From an uncultured Tenacibaculum sp. (GTDB lineage Bacteria > Bacteroidota > Bacteroidia > Flavobacteriales > Flavobacteriaceae): DNA of 64,000 nt. The translations under genes were made by a program, and so were the position numbers. Where the stretch lies: NCBI RefSeq assembly GCF_947502995.1, contig NZ_CANNBW010000003.1, forward strand, positions 62,001-126,000, given 5' to 3'. The notes beneath the pieces were generated by a model, which had not been told where the DNA came from, did no database searches, and worked only from the letters and a program-made list of their open reading frames with translations. Positions 16,333 to 26,207 of this stretch are shown piece after piece; positions within the stretch are counted from its first letter, which is position 1, and every line of letters starts with the position of its first letter.

Positions 16333-18674
16333 TTTATGTCTATTAAATTTCCAGAGCTTGTAATTCCTTTTATCGATAAAATTAAATCGGTAACTCCTTC
16401 GGGAATAGCAGCTTTAAAATTAGTCCAACTTTTAGTCTTAGAAAGTTTTACATTAGGTTCCCAATGTAATATCGCATACTTTAAATATTCACTATCGCCT
16501 TCTTGATAAATATATTCTGGCTTTCTAAATTCTTCTTCATATTCATATCCATAAGAAATCTTAAATTCAAATAAACTTTTATCTTTTTTCCTCCCGCTTG
16601 GTTTTTGCTTTTTATAAATCGCTTTTTTATTTAAATAAATTCTTACATATCCGAAAGGATCTCTTCCTCCTGAATTAATTCCTGACTTATTTACACGAAT
16701 GCTTTTTACTTGTTCCATTGTTATTTCTTTAAGCATTTCAAAATCTTGCTCTCTTAACTTTTGAGTATTCACATACACATTCATATTTGTACTCAAACTT
16801 CCTCCATTTAAAGCTCCAGAAATTATAGTTTGCCTAGCAGTTCGTTCTGATTGAATTTGTACATATCCGTTTTTATTCACTACAATTAATCCAGATTGAG
16901 CAGTTAAATATTCTAAAACAGTTCTATATCGATTTACATTTTCTCCAGAAACAGCAAAAGTTTTCACAAAAGTAGAATTGTCAATAGGATTGATAAATTT
17001 CTCTTTTTTTTCTTTTTTAATTTTCCCTTTGATTTCAACTTCTTCTAGTAGATTACTATCATTATCGTTAAAAAAAGGATTCATTACACTTTGTATAACC
17101 ACTGTATTATCTTTTGAATTTACATTCGGATAATAAAACTCATCTTTATCAACTGTTATATGATCGCAAAACACAACTTCTTTTTTTGATGGTAATACTG
17201 GTTGAATTTTTATAATTTCATCCTTGTAAACGTCTAAATTTTTAATTGCAAATAAACCTTTAGCATCTGTTTCTACATAACCAATTTCTTTCTTTGTTAT
17301 ATAATTTACTTTTAAATGAGCAGATTTTTCTCCACTCAGTTTTCCTTTTACTGTTATTCCTGATTCAAAAAAATGACTCGTCTCTTTTTTCTTTTGTTTT
17401 ATAATAGAATTCCAGTTATAGTTTTTACTTGTCTTGATAGGGAATAGATCTTTAGCTTTTTGAAAACGATTTAAAAACTTCTTAGAATCTAATTGCTCAT
17501 CATCTAAAAAGGTAACATTGTGAAATTTTTGAAATAAATCTGATTGAGATACATCTTTATTCTCTTTAGGTAAAACCGATATAGATATATCCATTATAGA
17601 ATCTTTAGAGTGTTTATAAATGGAAAACTCTACGGAATCTTTATTAATTCTTCTTACTGTTTGTGTAATTTCTTTTTCTAAATCATGTAATTTGTGTGCG
17701 TTAAAAAAAGTTTGCTCTGCAATGAGTTCTTTATTTTTAAATAAAGAAATGGTGTTAATTCCATTCAACAAAGTAGATTTATCTATATATCGATAACTTT
17801 TATTGTTTTTATAATTTAAAAGCGCTCCTTCTGCTATTTTACCATTACGATGAATTAAATAAAAAACAACATCTTTTTCATTTAGATAATTAACACTAAC
17901 ATTAGATGTCAAATAAATTTCTTTCCCTTTATTTACTAAATTTAGAGTGATTCCATCTAAAGTATGCTGTGGTAACTCTTCTATTACTTTACCTGTAGAA
18001 TTTGTATATATTAAATAATATTTTCTACCGACTTCTGGTTTAAAATAAAACTTTCCTAAGCCCAAATCATTAAACTTCACAAAAGAAATATCATTCTCTA
18101 AATCATCTAGCAGTATAGCTTCTTTAACTTCTTTATCTTTATCAGATAATTTAACTTCTACAACGTTAACCACATTTGTTAATAAGTGTTTCGTATTATG
18201 ATAAAACTGAATCTTTTGTGAACCTTTTGTAGTTCTTTTTACTCCACAACCTTTTATTTTTATGAAACTCTGTTTGGTGTCTTCACTATCAAAATTTTTA
18301 GACCAATTCGTAATAATTCTATAATGAACGATACAATCATTAAAATTTGATGGTAGTTTAAAAACTCCGCTAGCAGAACCTTCATGAAATTTAAGAGTTA
18401 GTTTACCGATAAATTTTCCTTTATCATCATTAAAGTAAAGCTTTGCTGTTTTGGTTTGATGGAATAGTTTTAAGTTTTTATTATCAACTACAAATACTTT
18501 AAACCAAACTTCTTCGCCAGGGAAATAAGATGATTTATTAAAATGAAAGTGAAAGTTCTCTTTTGAATATTTAAAATGATTCACATATGAATCTACAACT
18601 TCATCTACCACTGAATTTTGTTGCGCATAAAAATTGCTGTAGCAAAAAAGGAGGATAATAATTTTTCTTAGCAT
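16308..18674 (-). CDS. Large exported protein with MG2-like domain and TonB-plug-like domain
   Basis: A 788-residue exported protein (signal peptide about 1-17). Residues of about 38-140 resemble a macroglobulin MG2 domain (KSSYFPGEEVWFKVFVVD, FKLP, HYRIITNW). A carboxypeptidase-regulatory-like stretch lies near 440-480 (VKGKLSGE... ETDAKGLFAIKNL). Residues of about 570-690 match a TonB receptor plug (NVNRYRTVLEYLTAQSG, MEQVKSIRVNKSG, GYVRIYLN). A 22-stranded barrel does not follow, as only about 100 residues remain. Bacteroidota encode many such barrel-less MG2-plug proteins whose job is not settled. It converges with the three paralogues. Confidence 0.7.
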   Translation of the reverse strand: MLRKIIILLFCYSNFYAQQNSVVDEVVDSYVNHFKYSKENFHFHFNKSSYFPGEEVWFKVFVVDNKNLKLFHQTKTAKLYFNDDKGKFIGKLTLKFHEGSASGVFKLPSNFNDCIVHYRIITNWSKNFDSEDTKQSFIKIKGCGVKRTTKGSQKIQFYHNTKHLLTNVVNVVEVKLSDKDKEVKEAILLDDLENDISFVKFNDLGLGKFYFKPEVGRKYYLIYTNSTGKVIEELPQHTLDGITLNLVNKGKEIYLTSNVSVNYLNEKDVVFYLIHRNGKIAEGALLNYKNNKSYRYIDKSTLLNGINTISLFKNKELIAEQTFFNAHKLHDLEKEITQTVRRINKDSVEFSIYKHSKDSIMDISISVLPKENKDVSQSDLFQKFHNVTFLDDEQLDSKKFLNRFQKAKDLFPIKTSKNYNWNSIIKQKKKETSHFFESGITVKGKLSGEKSAHLKVNYITKKEIGYVETDAKGLFAIKNLDVYKDEIIKIQPVLPSKKEVVFCDHITVDKDEFYYPNVNSKDNTVVIQSVMNPFFNDNDSNLLEEVEIKGKIKKEKKEKFINPIDNSTFVKTFAVSGENVNRYRTVLEYLTAQSGLIVVNKNGYVQIQSERTARQTIISGALNGGSLSTNMNVYVNTQKLREQDFEMLKEITMEQVKSIRVNKSGINSGGRDPFGYVRIYLNKKAIYKKQKPSGRKKDKSLFEFKISYGYEYEEEFRKPEYIYQEGDSEYLKYAILHWEPNVKLSKTKSWTNFKAAIPEGVTDLILSIKGITSSGNLIDIKRELILKN

Positions 18675-18725
18675 TTTATATAGTTTGGCTATTAAAACTA
18701 AGAAATTTTATTGATTAATTTTCAA

Positions 18726-19961
18726 TTATTTTTTATTCTTCTCTTCTATCCATTTACTCATATATTTTGTTGCTTGTAAAGTTTGATATTGTAGTAAACT
18801 TCCTAGGAAATTTGATGTTCGATGAGAATTCAATTCCTCTACAAGTTGAGATATTTTCTGTAAAAAAACACGACTCAAAACATTTTTATCATAAATGGAA
18901 TTAATAATTTTTATCCCATTATTTTGAGCTTGAAGCCAAATTTCTTTTTCTGAGTAAAGTTTAACAGCTAAATCAGAAAATACATTTAAATCGTCTTCAA
19001 CAAAGCCATTCCATGGAAACTCATCACGCATTCCTTCTGCACCTATAGAAGTAGTAACACTTGGCGTACCACAAAGCATAGCTTCTGTTAATTTACCTTT
19101 AATTCCTGCACCGAATCTTAGTGGAGCCAAAACTATTCTGGCTTTACTTACTTTTTCAATAGCATCGGGAGTATAACCGTGTAATAAAAAACCTTGATCT
19201 GGTTTGTGTAATTGCTGAATTTGCTGACTAACATAAGCTCCGTAAATATGAATATTTACTTTGGGTAATTGGTTTCGAATACTTCTCCACATTCTTTTTA
19301 GTTCTAAAACAGCATCTACATTTGGTTTGTGAAAAAAATTACCAACAAATACAAAATCTTCTCTTTCTTCAAAAGGCAACCAGTTCTCTTGATTTGATTC
19401 TTCAATTGTATCTAAAAGAAAAGGTAGATATAATAAAATACTATCGTCTATTTTAAATACTTCTTTTAATAATTGCATTTCGTAAGAAGAAATAATCAGA
19501 CTTAAATCACATCTCAAAATAGAGGCTATTTCTCTTTTTGTTTCATCTGATTGTAATAACGTTTGATTTGAAAATTCTTCTCCTTTTTTTAATTGCTCAT
19601 ATCTTACTTTTCTTAAAAAATGTAAATCTTCTGTATCTAAAATACGAACTGCATTAGGACAATATTTAGCTACTCTCCAACCGAACTGTTCTTCCATCAT
19701 AAATCGATCAAAAACAACAATTTGAGGATTTAGATCTTTAATAAAAGAATCAAATGAAGATGAATTTAACTCAATTACCACTTCTTCAACTCCATATTCA
19801 GTTAGTAGTACTGCATTTTCTCCTTTTTGTGCCGGACTAGCAAAAGTTACTTTATAATTATCGCCTAAAAACAATTCTATTAATTGCATCATTCTACTTC
19901 CAGCAGCAGAAGAATTGGGTTCAACCCAAACATAACCTATAAATAAAACAGTAGTATTCAA
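18726..19961 (-). CDS. GT-B glycosyltransferase
   Basis: A 411-residue glycosyltransferase with the two-domain GT-B layout. The N-terminal segment VLFIGYVWVEPNSSAAGSRM is acceptor-side. The C-terminal nucleotide-sugar domain (about 205-360) has FVGNFFHKPNVDAV and, near 272-310, RIVLAPLRFGAGIKGKLTEAMLCGTPSV, where Glu in KLTEAM is the expected donor-binding acid. No signal peptide or membrane segment is visible. Donor and acceptor are unknown. It abuts the haem-binding protein gene exactly, the upstream stop codon being adjacent to its start, so the two are cotranscribed. Confidence 0.8.
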   Translation of the reverse strand: MNTTVLFIGYVWVEPNSSAAGSRMMQLIELFLGDNYKVTFASPAQKGENAVLLTEYGVEEVVIELNSSSFDSFIKDLNPQIVVFDRFMMEEQFGWRVAKYCPNAVRILDTEDLHFLRKVRYEQLKKGEEFSNQTLLQSDETKREIASILRCDLSLIISSYEMQLLKEVFKIDDSILLYLPFLLDTIEESNQENWLPFEEREDFVFVGNFFHKPNVDAVLELKRMWRSIRNQLPKVNIHIYGAYVSQQIQQLHKPDQGFLLHGYTPDAIEKVSKARIVLAPLRFGAGIKGKLTEAMLCGTPSVTTSIGAEGMRDEFPWNGFVEDDLNVFSDLAVKLYSEKEIWLQAQNNGIKIINSIYDKNVLSRVFLQKISQLVEELNSHRTSNFLGSLLQYQTLQATKYMSKWIEEKNKK

Positions 19962-20432
19962 TTATCGTTGTTGTTGGTATTTATATTCTCGCTCTATTTC
20001 TTTTGCCCATGTCACTACTAAATCAATATCATCCTCGCTCAATCGAGCATCAGTATGAGTCCAAGTGTAAGAATCTAAAGGCATATGTTTTTCTTCAACT
20101 TCTTCCCAAAATTCTTCCATTTTATGCTCCTTTTTTCTTGAAGAATAAGTTGCCCATTTTGAAAAATTTAAATGTTCTTTACCTTCTTCTACATGATGAT
20201 TTATCCAGAAATTAACTGGTGCTATTGAATGATACCAAGGATATTCAGTTACGTTACTATGACAATCGAAGCAGGCATTTTTTAAAATAGTTTTTACTTC
20301 TACAGAGGGACTTGTTTCATGTAAAAAAACATCTAAAGATGATAGCTCTCCATTATTTTTTTCTGTGGGGATAAATTGAATTGCAAGCAAAGCTATTAAT
20401 GCAAACCAACCTATTATTTTTAATATTTTCAT
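19962..20432 (-). CDS. Membrane-anchored haem-binding cytochrome-like protein
   Basis: A 156-residue protein with one N-terminal membrane segment (about 5-21) and a single c-type haem motif, Cys54-x-x-Cys57-His58 (CFDCH). It matches the short haem-binding domain family common in Bacteroidota, with the conserved YPWYHSIAPVNFWINHHVEEGKEHLNFSxW region written here in parts. A methionine in EKHMPLDSYTW could be the distal ligand. An electron-transfer role in the periplasm is inferred. It is first in a two-gene unit with the glycosyltransferase and divergent from lpd. Confidence 0.85.
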   Translation of the reverse strand: MKILKIIGWFALIALLAIQFIPTEKNNGELSSLDVFLHETSPSVEVKTILKNACFDCHSNVTEYPWYHSIAPVNFWINHHVEEGKEHLNFSKWATYSSRKKEHKMEEFWEEVEEKHMPLDSYTWTHTDARLSEDDIDLVVTWAKEIEREYKYQQQR

Positions 20433-20502
20433 ACAAATACATCTTATCTGTTTTAAAAATAGTAATAATAACTAATACTCGCTTTTAATTCGTAAATAAT
20501 TG

Positions 20503-20510
20503 TAATTTTG
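20503..20510 (+). promoter_or_regulatory. -7 promoter box of lpd
   Basis: TAATTTTG matches TAnnTTTG 19 bases upstream of the lpd ATG. The -33 element is not clear. Confidence 0.55.
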
Positions 20511-20529
20511 TATTAAAATAAAACAACTC

Positions 20530-21930
20530 ATGAAATACGATATCATCGTTATAGGTTCTGGACCTGGTGGATATATTGCTGCGGTTAGAGCTTCTCAATT
20601 AGGAAAAAAAGTAGCCATAATAGAAAAATATTCTACCCTAGGTGGTACATGTTTAAATGTTGGATGTATTCCTTCTAAAGCTTTATTAGATTCTTCTCAT
20701 CATTATTATGATGCTGTTCACCACTTTGAAGAGCACGGAATTTCTGTTGAAAATCCAAAGTTTGATTTTTCAAAAATGATAGAGCGTAAAGCTAAAGTTG
20801 TAGAGCAAACTACTGGAGGTGTTAAGTTTTTAATGGATAAAAATGATATTGATGTTTACGAAGGTTTAGGTTCTTTTGAAGATGCAACTCACGTAAAAAT
20901 CACTAAAAATGATGGAAGTTCTGAAGTTATCGAAGGAACTAACATTATTATAGCTACAGGTTCTAAACCATCTACTTTACCATTTATTTCTATTGATAAA
21001 GAACGTATTATAACTTCTACTGAAGCCTTAAAGCTAAAAGAAGTACCTAAGCACTTAATCGTTATTGGTGGTGGTGTTATTGGATTAGAATTAGGTTCTG
21101 TTTACAAGCGTTTAGGTGCAGATGTTTCTGTAGTTGAATATGCACCGACAATTACTCCAACAATGGATAAAGATGTTTCTAAAGAACTAACTAAAGTATT
21201 AAAGAAACAAGGAGTTAAATTTAATGTAAGTCATGGTGTTACTGCTGTGGAAAGAAAAGGTGATGAAGTTGTTGTAACTGCTACAAACAAAAAAGGAGAA
21301 GAAGTTACTTTTACTGGTGATTACTGTTTAGTTGCTGTTGGACGTAGACCTTATACTGATGGTTTAGGATTAGAAAATGCCGGTGTAAAAGTTACTGAAA
21401 GAGGACAAATTGATGTTAACGATCATTTACAAACTAATGTTTCTAACATCTATGCTATTGGAGACGTGGTTCGTGGTGCAATGTTAGCTCATAAAGCTGA
21501 AGAAGAAGGTGTTGTAGTTGCTGAATATTTAGCTGGTGAAAAACCACACATTGATTATAATTTAATTCCTGGAATTATATACACTTGGCCAGAAGTTGCA
21601 TCAGTAGGAAAAACTGAGCAAGAATTAAAAGATGCAAATGTAGATTACAAGTCTGGTAAATTCTCTATGCGTGCACTAGGAAGATCTCGTGCTAGTGGGG
21701 ATATCGATGGTTTTGTAAAAGTATTAGCTGACAAGAATACTGACGAAGTTTTAGGTGTTCATATGGTTGGTGCTCGTGTTGCTGATTTAATCATGGAAAT
21801 GGCTGTAGCAATGGAGTTCAGAGCATCTGCAGAAGATATTGCTCGTATTTGCCATGGACATCCAACATATTCTGAAGCCGTTAAAGAAGCTGCTAAAGCT
21901 GCTTGGGATGGAAAACCTTTAAATGCTTAA
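20530..21930 (+). CDS. lpdA: Dihydrolipoyl dehydrogenase
   Basis: E3 flavoprotein that reoxidises dihydrolipoamide with NAD in the pyruvate and 2-oxoglutarate dehydrogenase complexes. It has an FAD-binding GSGPGGY at the N-terminus, the redox disulfide in GGTCLNVGCIPSK (Cys41, Cys46), an NAD-binding GGGVIGLELGSVY region, the second FAD motif YAIGDV, and the C-terminal catalytic His-Glu pair in CHGHPTYSEA. The length of 466 residues is normal. It is monocistronic, with a promoter box upstream and a strong terminator downstream. The E1/E2 genes are not nearby. Confidence 0.95.
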   Translation: MKYDIIVIGSGPGGYIAAVRASQLGKKVAIIEKYSTLGGTCLNVGCIPSKALLDSSHHYYDAVHHFEEHGISVENPKFDFSKMIERKAKVVEQTTGGVKFLMDKNDIDVYEGLGSFEDATHVKITKNDGSSEVIEGTNIIIATGSKPSTLPFISIDKERIITSTEALKLKEVPKHLIVIGGGVIGLELGSVYKRLGADVSVVEYAPTITPTMDKDVSKELTKVLKKQGVKFNVSHGVTAVERKGDEVVVTATNKKGEEVTFTGDYCLVAVGRRPYTDGLGLENAGVKVTERGQIDVNDHLQTNVSNIYAIGDVVRGAMLAHKAEEEGVVVAEYLAGEKPHIDYNLIPGIIYTWPEVASVGKTEQELKDANVDYKSGKFSMRALGRSRASGDIDGFVKVLADKNTDEVLGVHMVGARVADLIMEMAVAMEFRASAEDIARICHGHPTYSEAVKEAAKAAWDGKPLNA

Positions 21931-21951
21931 CAAAGTATTTTAATATATTTA

Positions 21952-21984
21952 AAAAGCAATCTAAATTATTAGATTGCTTTTTTA
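21952..21984 (+). terminator. Intrinsic terminator after lpd
   Basis: A 13-bp perfect stem (AAAAGCAATCTAA with TTAGATTGCTTTT) with a four-base loop and T tail. Confidence 0.88.
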
Positions 21985-22087
21985 TTTTATCATTTTACAA
22001 ATACAATAACCTGTAAATAAGGTTAACTTAATTTTTATGTTAATTTTTTAACTATATTTAAAAACGTTAACAAATAAACCCTTATTT

Positions 22088-23869
22088 ATGAAACCTAAAA
22101 TTAAAGTGCTATTCTTAGCACTACTCCTCCCGTTTTTTTTATTTTCTCAAAATTTTATCGAAAAACAACTCCCCTCTCCTAGTAAACTAAGTTCATTTTT
22201 TATTGGTCCATTAATTAAATCTACGATACATTACGGAGAAAGACCATCAAATTTTAATGGTGAAGTTTTACTATTCAATCATGGTTATATCGATTTAAAT
22301 CAATTGTTTTTTACTAATAATACTTTTTATCAAGATGCATATAATGAAGGTTATCAAGTAGTTTTTGTTGCTACAACTAGAGGTAAAGGCCTTTGGGAAA
22401 ACGGAAAATTACTTGCAGAATCTATAGATATTATTACTAATAAATATCAAATTAATGATCTTACTGTAATTGCGCATAGCAATGGTGGGAAAGCAGCAGA
22501 AGCTGCTATGTTTTCTTACAATAAAAGAAATAAAGTAAAAAAAGTAATCGCTTTAGGAACTCCATATTGGGGAACTTATTTAGCTGATATTTCTCAACAA
22601 TGGTGGTTTAACTGGATTTGGAAAAACACTGGTTTGAATGAAGGTGCAGCAACATCAACTACTTACTATTGTAGAGATGTAGTAAGACCGCTTTTTGATA
22701 ATGCCTCTAATAATCAACCTGAAAAATTTATTATCCTTGGAGCTTCAGGTTTTAAAAATGGACATACACTTTTAGCTCCTTTAATGTTTACCAGCGGTGG
22801 AATACTATATTTAGCTCAAGGTACAAATGATGGTGTTACTCCGTATAGTAGTTCTTTACGTCCAGGAGCAACTTATCTTTTCAATAAAGGAGAAGCTAAA
22901 TTGGATCATATTGACGTAGCTTTAGGACAATATGTATGGAATACAATAAAACCATATTTAAACGCTAATTTTAGCCGAAAATCTACCTTTGAACCAGCTG
23001 AATTTAATTATAATACTATTATAAGTGATTATCAAATTATAAACTCAGAAAACAATTATGATAAAATTATAGCTCCAAATAATTCTTCAACTGTAAACGT
23101 TGATATTTTTCATGAAAAATCAATTCAAGATTTTAAATTGTACGGAAACTCTAAGCTTTTATCTCCATTAATTAAAACTACTAGTACTAATAAAATTCAT
23201 AATCATAGTAGCTCATATCAAATTAAGCTTTCTGAGAGATTAGTTTCAAATTCAAGATTTGCTGCCTTTATTCATTTTCCTGAAGGACCAAAAATGAAGT
23301 ATATAAATCAACAGAATAATGATCGTATTTCTATCAAATTTGATGATATTTCAGTTTCATTAGAAAACATAAAAGTTGATGCTGTTATCACTAAAACAAG
23401 CGATTTGTATGGAAAAACAATAGATGGTGATTCTTTTGTGTATTCTTTTTCTTTGGATAATGATGAATTCAACTTAAACACTTCAGATTTTGAAGATGGA
23501 GTATACAGCATTCATATTACTGGTAAACACTCTGATTTCACACGTTCGATAGCTTCAGGTTTTGTAAAAGGTCGACTTACTTTAGAAAATATTCAAGAAG
23601 AAATTGATGATGAAAATAACCTACTAAATATCGATTTAAAATCAAATACAATTGTTGATCGTATTGAAATTATCTCCACAAAAAAAGATAATCAAAATAT
23701 TAAAGTTTCAATATTTAATTTAAATGGTCAATTACAAATAACAGAACAGTTTAGTTCTAATGAGAATTATACTATAACAAATAACGTCAGTTCTTTAGCT
23801 AAAGGTTTATATATTCTTTCAGTAGAAAAAAATAATTTAAAAAAGAGTTTTAAAATTTTGAAAAAGTGA
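22088..23869 (+). CDS. T9SS-secreted alpha/beta hydrolase, lipase-like
   Basis: A 593-residue exported protein. After a signal peptide (about 1-20) comes an alpha/beta hydrolase domain (about 50-310) whose nucleophile elbow is AHSNGG with Ser131; GTPYWGTYLAD and GTNDGVTPYSSS follow, as in triacylglycerol lipases and related esterases. A middle region of about 200 residues is of unknown fold. The last 75 residues are a type IX secretion sorting domain (VSIFNLNGQL..., LAKGLYILSVE, ending KKSFKILKK). It is therefore expected to cross the outer membrane and stay at the surface or be released. The elbow begins with Ala rather than the usual Gly. Confidence 0.82.
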   Translation: MKPKIKVLFLALLLPFFLFSQNFIEKQLPSPSKLSSFFIGPLIKSTIHYGERPSNFNGEVLLFNHGYIDLNQLFFTNNTFYQDAYNEGYQVVFVATTRGKGLWENGKLLAESIDIITNKYQINDLTVIAHSNGGKAAEAAMFSYNKRNKVKKVIALGTPYWGTYLADISQQWWFNWIWKNTGLNEGAATSTTYYCRDVVRPLFDNASNNQPEKFIILGASGFKNGHTLLAPLMFTSGGILYLAQGTNDGVTPYSSSLRPGATYLFNKGEAKLDHIDVALGQYVWNTIKPYLNANFSRKSTFEPAEFNYNTIISDYQIINSENNYDKIIAPNNSSTVNVDIFHEKSIQDFKLYGNSKLLSPLIKTTSTNKIHNHSSSYQIKLSERLVSNSRFAAFIHFPEGPKMKYINQQNNDRISIKFDDISVSLENIKVDAVITKTSDLYGKTIDGDSFVYSFSLDNDEFNLNTSDFEDGVYSIHITGKHSDFTRSIASGFVKGRLTLENIQEEIDDENNLLNIDLKSNTIVDRIEIISTKKDNQNIKVSIFNLNGQLQITEQFSSNENYTITNNVSSLAKGLYILSVEKNNLKKSFKILKK

Positions 23870-23949
23870 TTATTACTTACTTTTAAATTCTTTAATTCAT
23901 AAAATAAATCTAAATTGTGTAAACTTATTTCAGGACGGGACAAGAACAT

Positions 23950-23982
23950 AAAAAAAGCCGAGTTTAATAACTCGGCTTTTTT
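23950..23982. terminator. Bidirectional terminator between the hydrolase and the isomerase gene
   Basis: AAAAAGCCGAGTT pairs perfectly with AACTCGGCTTTTT around a four-base loop, with A and T runs on the two sides. It serves convergent genes at 23869 and 23999. Confidence 0.9.
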
Positions 23983-23998
23983 AATTTTATATTTTTTA

Positions 23999-26110
23999 TT
24001 ACTGACCAACTCCGTAGTAAGTTCTTCCAACCTCATTTTCTATATCAGAAGCTTTTTTAACAGCTTGATACATGTTATAAGTTTGGTTCTTTCTTTGGTT
24101 AGCAATACGCTTTCTATAAGTATCGTAGTTAGGTAAATCTGTAGGTAAAACTCTACTTGTTACTACAAATGCATAAACTCCTCTATCTCCAACGATATCT
24201 TTCTTTAACTCTTTTTCAGTAGCACTTAACATTGCTCCAACAATTTTAGGCTCGTAACCGATACCTGTAATAGTTGGTGACTTTAATGTTACGTCACTAA
24301 ACTTTTTTAATGGTTGTTTAGAAGCTGTTGCAATATCATTAAGTGTACTTCCTTGTAACTTTTCTTTTAAGATTTCTGCTTTCTTTTCATTCGTTAAAAT
24401 TGGACGAACTCTAGAAATAGCTTGATCAACTGGCATTAATCCTTTCTCTGTAATTCCTGTTAAAGTAGCAACTACATAACCTCCATCTATATCAAAACGT
24501 TTGAAATCTCCAACTGTTAAATCTTTTCCGAAAGCCCAAGTAATAATTTGTCTTTCATTTCCTAAGGCTGGAATATTTTCATCTAAAGCTTTTAAACCTA
24601 CAGCAGGTGAAACTGTTAATTTTTTATCTTTAGCTATTGCATCAATTTTACCTCCATTTGAAATTTCTTGAGCAAATGTTTCAGCATCTTGATAAACTGC
24701 ATTTTCTGTAGCTTCAGAAGCTTCTATCTTACGAGCATACGTCGCTAATTTTAATGCTTTTTGGAAGTTCTTCTGTCCTTTAACCTCAATAACATGATAT
24801 CCGAAAACAGTTTTAACAACTCCTAAATCTCCTTCTTTACCTTCAAAAACAAAGTCTCTAAACGCTGGTGTCATTTGTGTATATGGGAACCAGTCATAAA
24901 AACCTCCTTTATCTACTGAACCTTTGTCAGAAGAGAATTTTTTAACTAAATCTTCAAATTGACTTTTATCTTTTTTGATAACAGTTAATAAACTATCTGC
25001 GATTCTTTTTGCATCTGCTTCAGTATTTTTCACTGTTGGATCTGCACTAGGTGCTCCAGCGATAGGAATTAAAATATGACGAGCTTGAGCTGAATCTGGA
25101 ATCTCTAAAACTTCAGTAATTTTAGATAATTTGAAATAGTTTTGATCTTTATATGGTCCGTAAACATCTCCAACATTTCCTTTAAATAGAGTGTCAGCAA
25201 TTACTTGTGGAACTTGAACTTTAAATTGAATATTATCGTTATAAGGTAGATCAGATTTTGTAGCTTCTAAGAAAGTTAAATAATCAGTTGTATTTTTTAA
25301 ACCAACACCAGAATCTCCATCATTAATTAATTTAGCTACATCAGCCTTAATATCATTCTCATCTTGAGCGCTAGCTTTAATATCGAACTTTACATAGCTA
25401 ATATCTCTTGAAGCTTCTACTTCAAATTCTGAAGCATGACTTTCAATATATTTTTTCACATCTCCTTTAGTAATTTGAACTAAAGAATCAGCAACACTTG
25501 TATATGGTAAATACACTAAATCTCCGCTGATTTTTGTATTTTCATTAAAGTATTCTGTTTTTCCTTCTTCTAAAGAAGCACCTAAACCAGCAGCTACTAA
25601 ATTATCATAAGTAGTTTTTTGTAAAGCACTTTTTACATTACTCATGTATTCTCTCCATGCTTTCCACTGATCTCCGTTTTCTTCTCTTATTGTTGCTAAA
25701 AACTCTTTGAATTTTTCTTTATCGAAAATCCCTGTAGTTTGGTATTTTGGATCATTTTTAATGAATTCTTTTTCATAAAGATCATTTAAAATATCTGCTT
25801 CTCCAACAGTAATTCCTGCTTCAGCTAATTGGCTATCGTAAATTTTTTGACGCACTAAGTTTTCCCAAACATTTTTAGCAGCTTGCATTTCAGAAACTCT
25901 ATTTCCAGTTTGAGCTCTATAGTTATCTAAAGCTTGTGCAAATTCTTGACGAGATATTGATTCTCCATTAACTTGTCCTACTTCATTAATCTTCTGAGAA
26001 TTGAAAAAATCCGTTAATGTTGAAGGATCTAATACAAAAGCAAATAATGCTAAACCTATTACAAGAATTAAGAACAATGAGCGTTCTCTAATTTTCGATA
26101 AAATTGCCAT
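23999..26110 (-). CDS. PpiD/SurA-type peptidylprolyl isomerase, membrane anchored
   Basis: A 703-residue periplasmic folding factor. One N-terminal membrane segment (about 12-32, LFLILVIGLALFAFVL) anchors it. A SurA/PpiD-like N-terminal chaperone region follows (EFAQALDNYRAQTG, KNVWENLVRQKIYDSQL). A parvulin domain lies at about 342-441 (ARHILIPI, SSDKGSVDKGGFYDWF, VKTVFGYHVIEV). The C-terminal third may hold a second degenerate rotamase-like region. It likely helps outer-membrane protein assembly, in keeping with the envelope genes upstream on the same strand. It has its own promoter candidate in the 97-base gap. Confidence 0.88.
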   Translation of the reverse strand: MAILSKIRERSLFLILVIGLALFAFVLDPSTLTDFFNSQKINEVGQVNGESISRQEFAQALDNYRAQTGNRVSEMQAAKNVWENLVRQKIYDSQLAEAGITVGEADILNDLYEKEFIKNDPKYQTTGIFDKEKFKEFLATIREENGDQWKAWREYMSNVKSALQKTTYDNLVAAGLGASLEEGKTEYFNENTKISGDLVYLPYTSVADSLVQITKGDVKKYIESHASEFEVEASRDISYVKFDIKASAQDENDIKADVAKLINDGDSGVGLKNTTDYLTFLEATKSDLPYNDNIQFKVQVPQVIADTLFKGNVGDVYGPYKDQNYFKLSKITEVLEIPDSAQARHILIPIAGAPSADPTVKNTEADAKRIADSLLTVIKKDKSQFEDLVKKFSSDKGSVDKGGFYDWFPYTQMTPAFRDFVFEGKEGDLGVVKTVFGYHVIEVKGQKNFQKALKLATYARKIEASEATENAVYQDAETFAQEISNGGKIDAIAKDKKLTVSPAVGLKALDENIPALGNERQIITWAFGKDLTVGDFKRFDIDGGYVVATLTGITEKGLMPVDQAISRVRPILTNEKKAEILKEKLQGSTLNDIATASKQPLKKFSDVTLKSPTITGIGYEPKIVGAMLSATEKELKKDIVGDRGVYAFVVTSRVLPTDLPNYDTYRKRIANQRKNQTYNMYQAVKKASDIENEVGRTYYGVGQ

Positions 26111-26136
26111 TTTAATTTTATTTTATATACAGTGTG

Positions 26137-26167
26137 CGAAAATACAATTTCGCATTTAATAATGCAA
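26137..26167 (-). promoter_or_regulatory. Candidate promoter of the PpiD-like isomerase
   Basis: On the minus strand TTG (26165-26167), a 20-base spacer and TATTTTCG (26137-26144, one mismatch to TAnnTTTG). It would give a short leader to the ATG at 26110. Confidence 0.45.
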
Positions 26168-26207
26168 TGTTTTTAATGCTTTTAGCTGTAGAATTTCAAG
26201 GAATTAT

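Noticed and set aside
23767..24136. Two opposite open frames around the terminator at 23950-23982
   Set aside because: Both run through a strong bidirectional terminator and into neighbouring genes.
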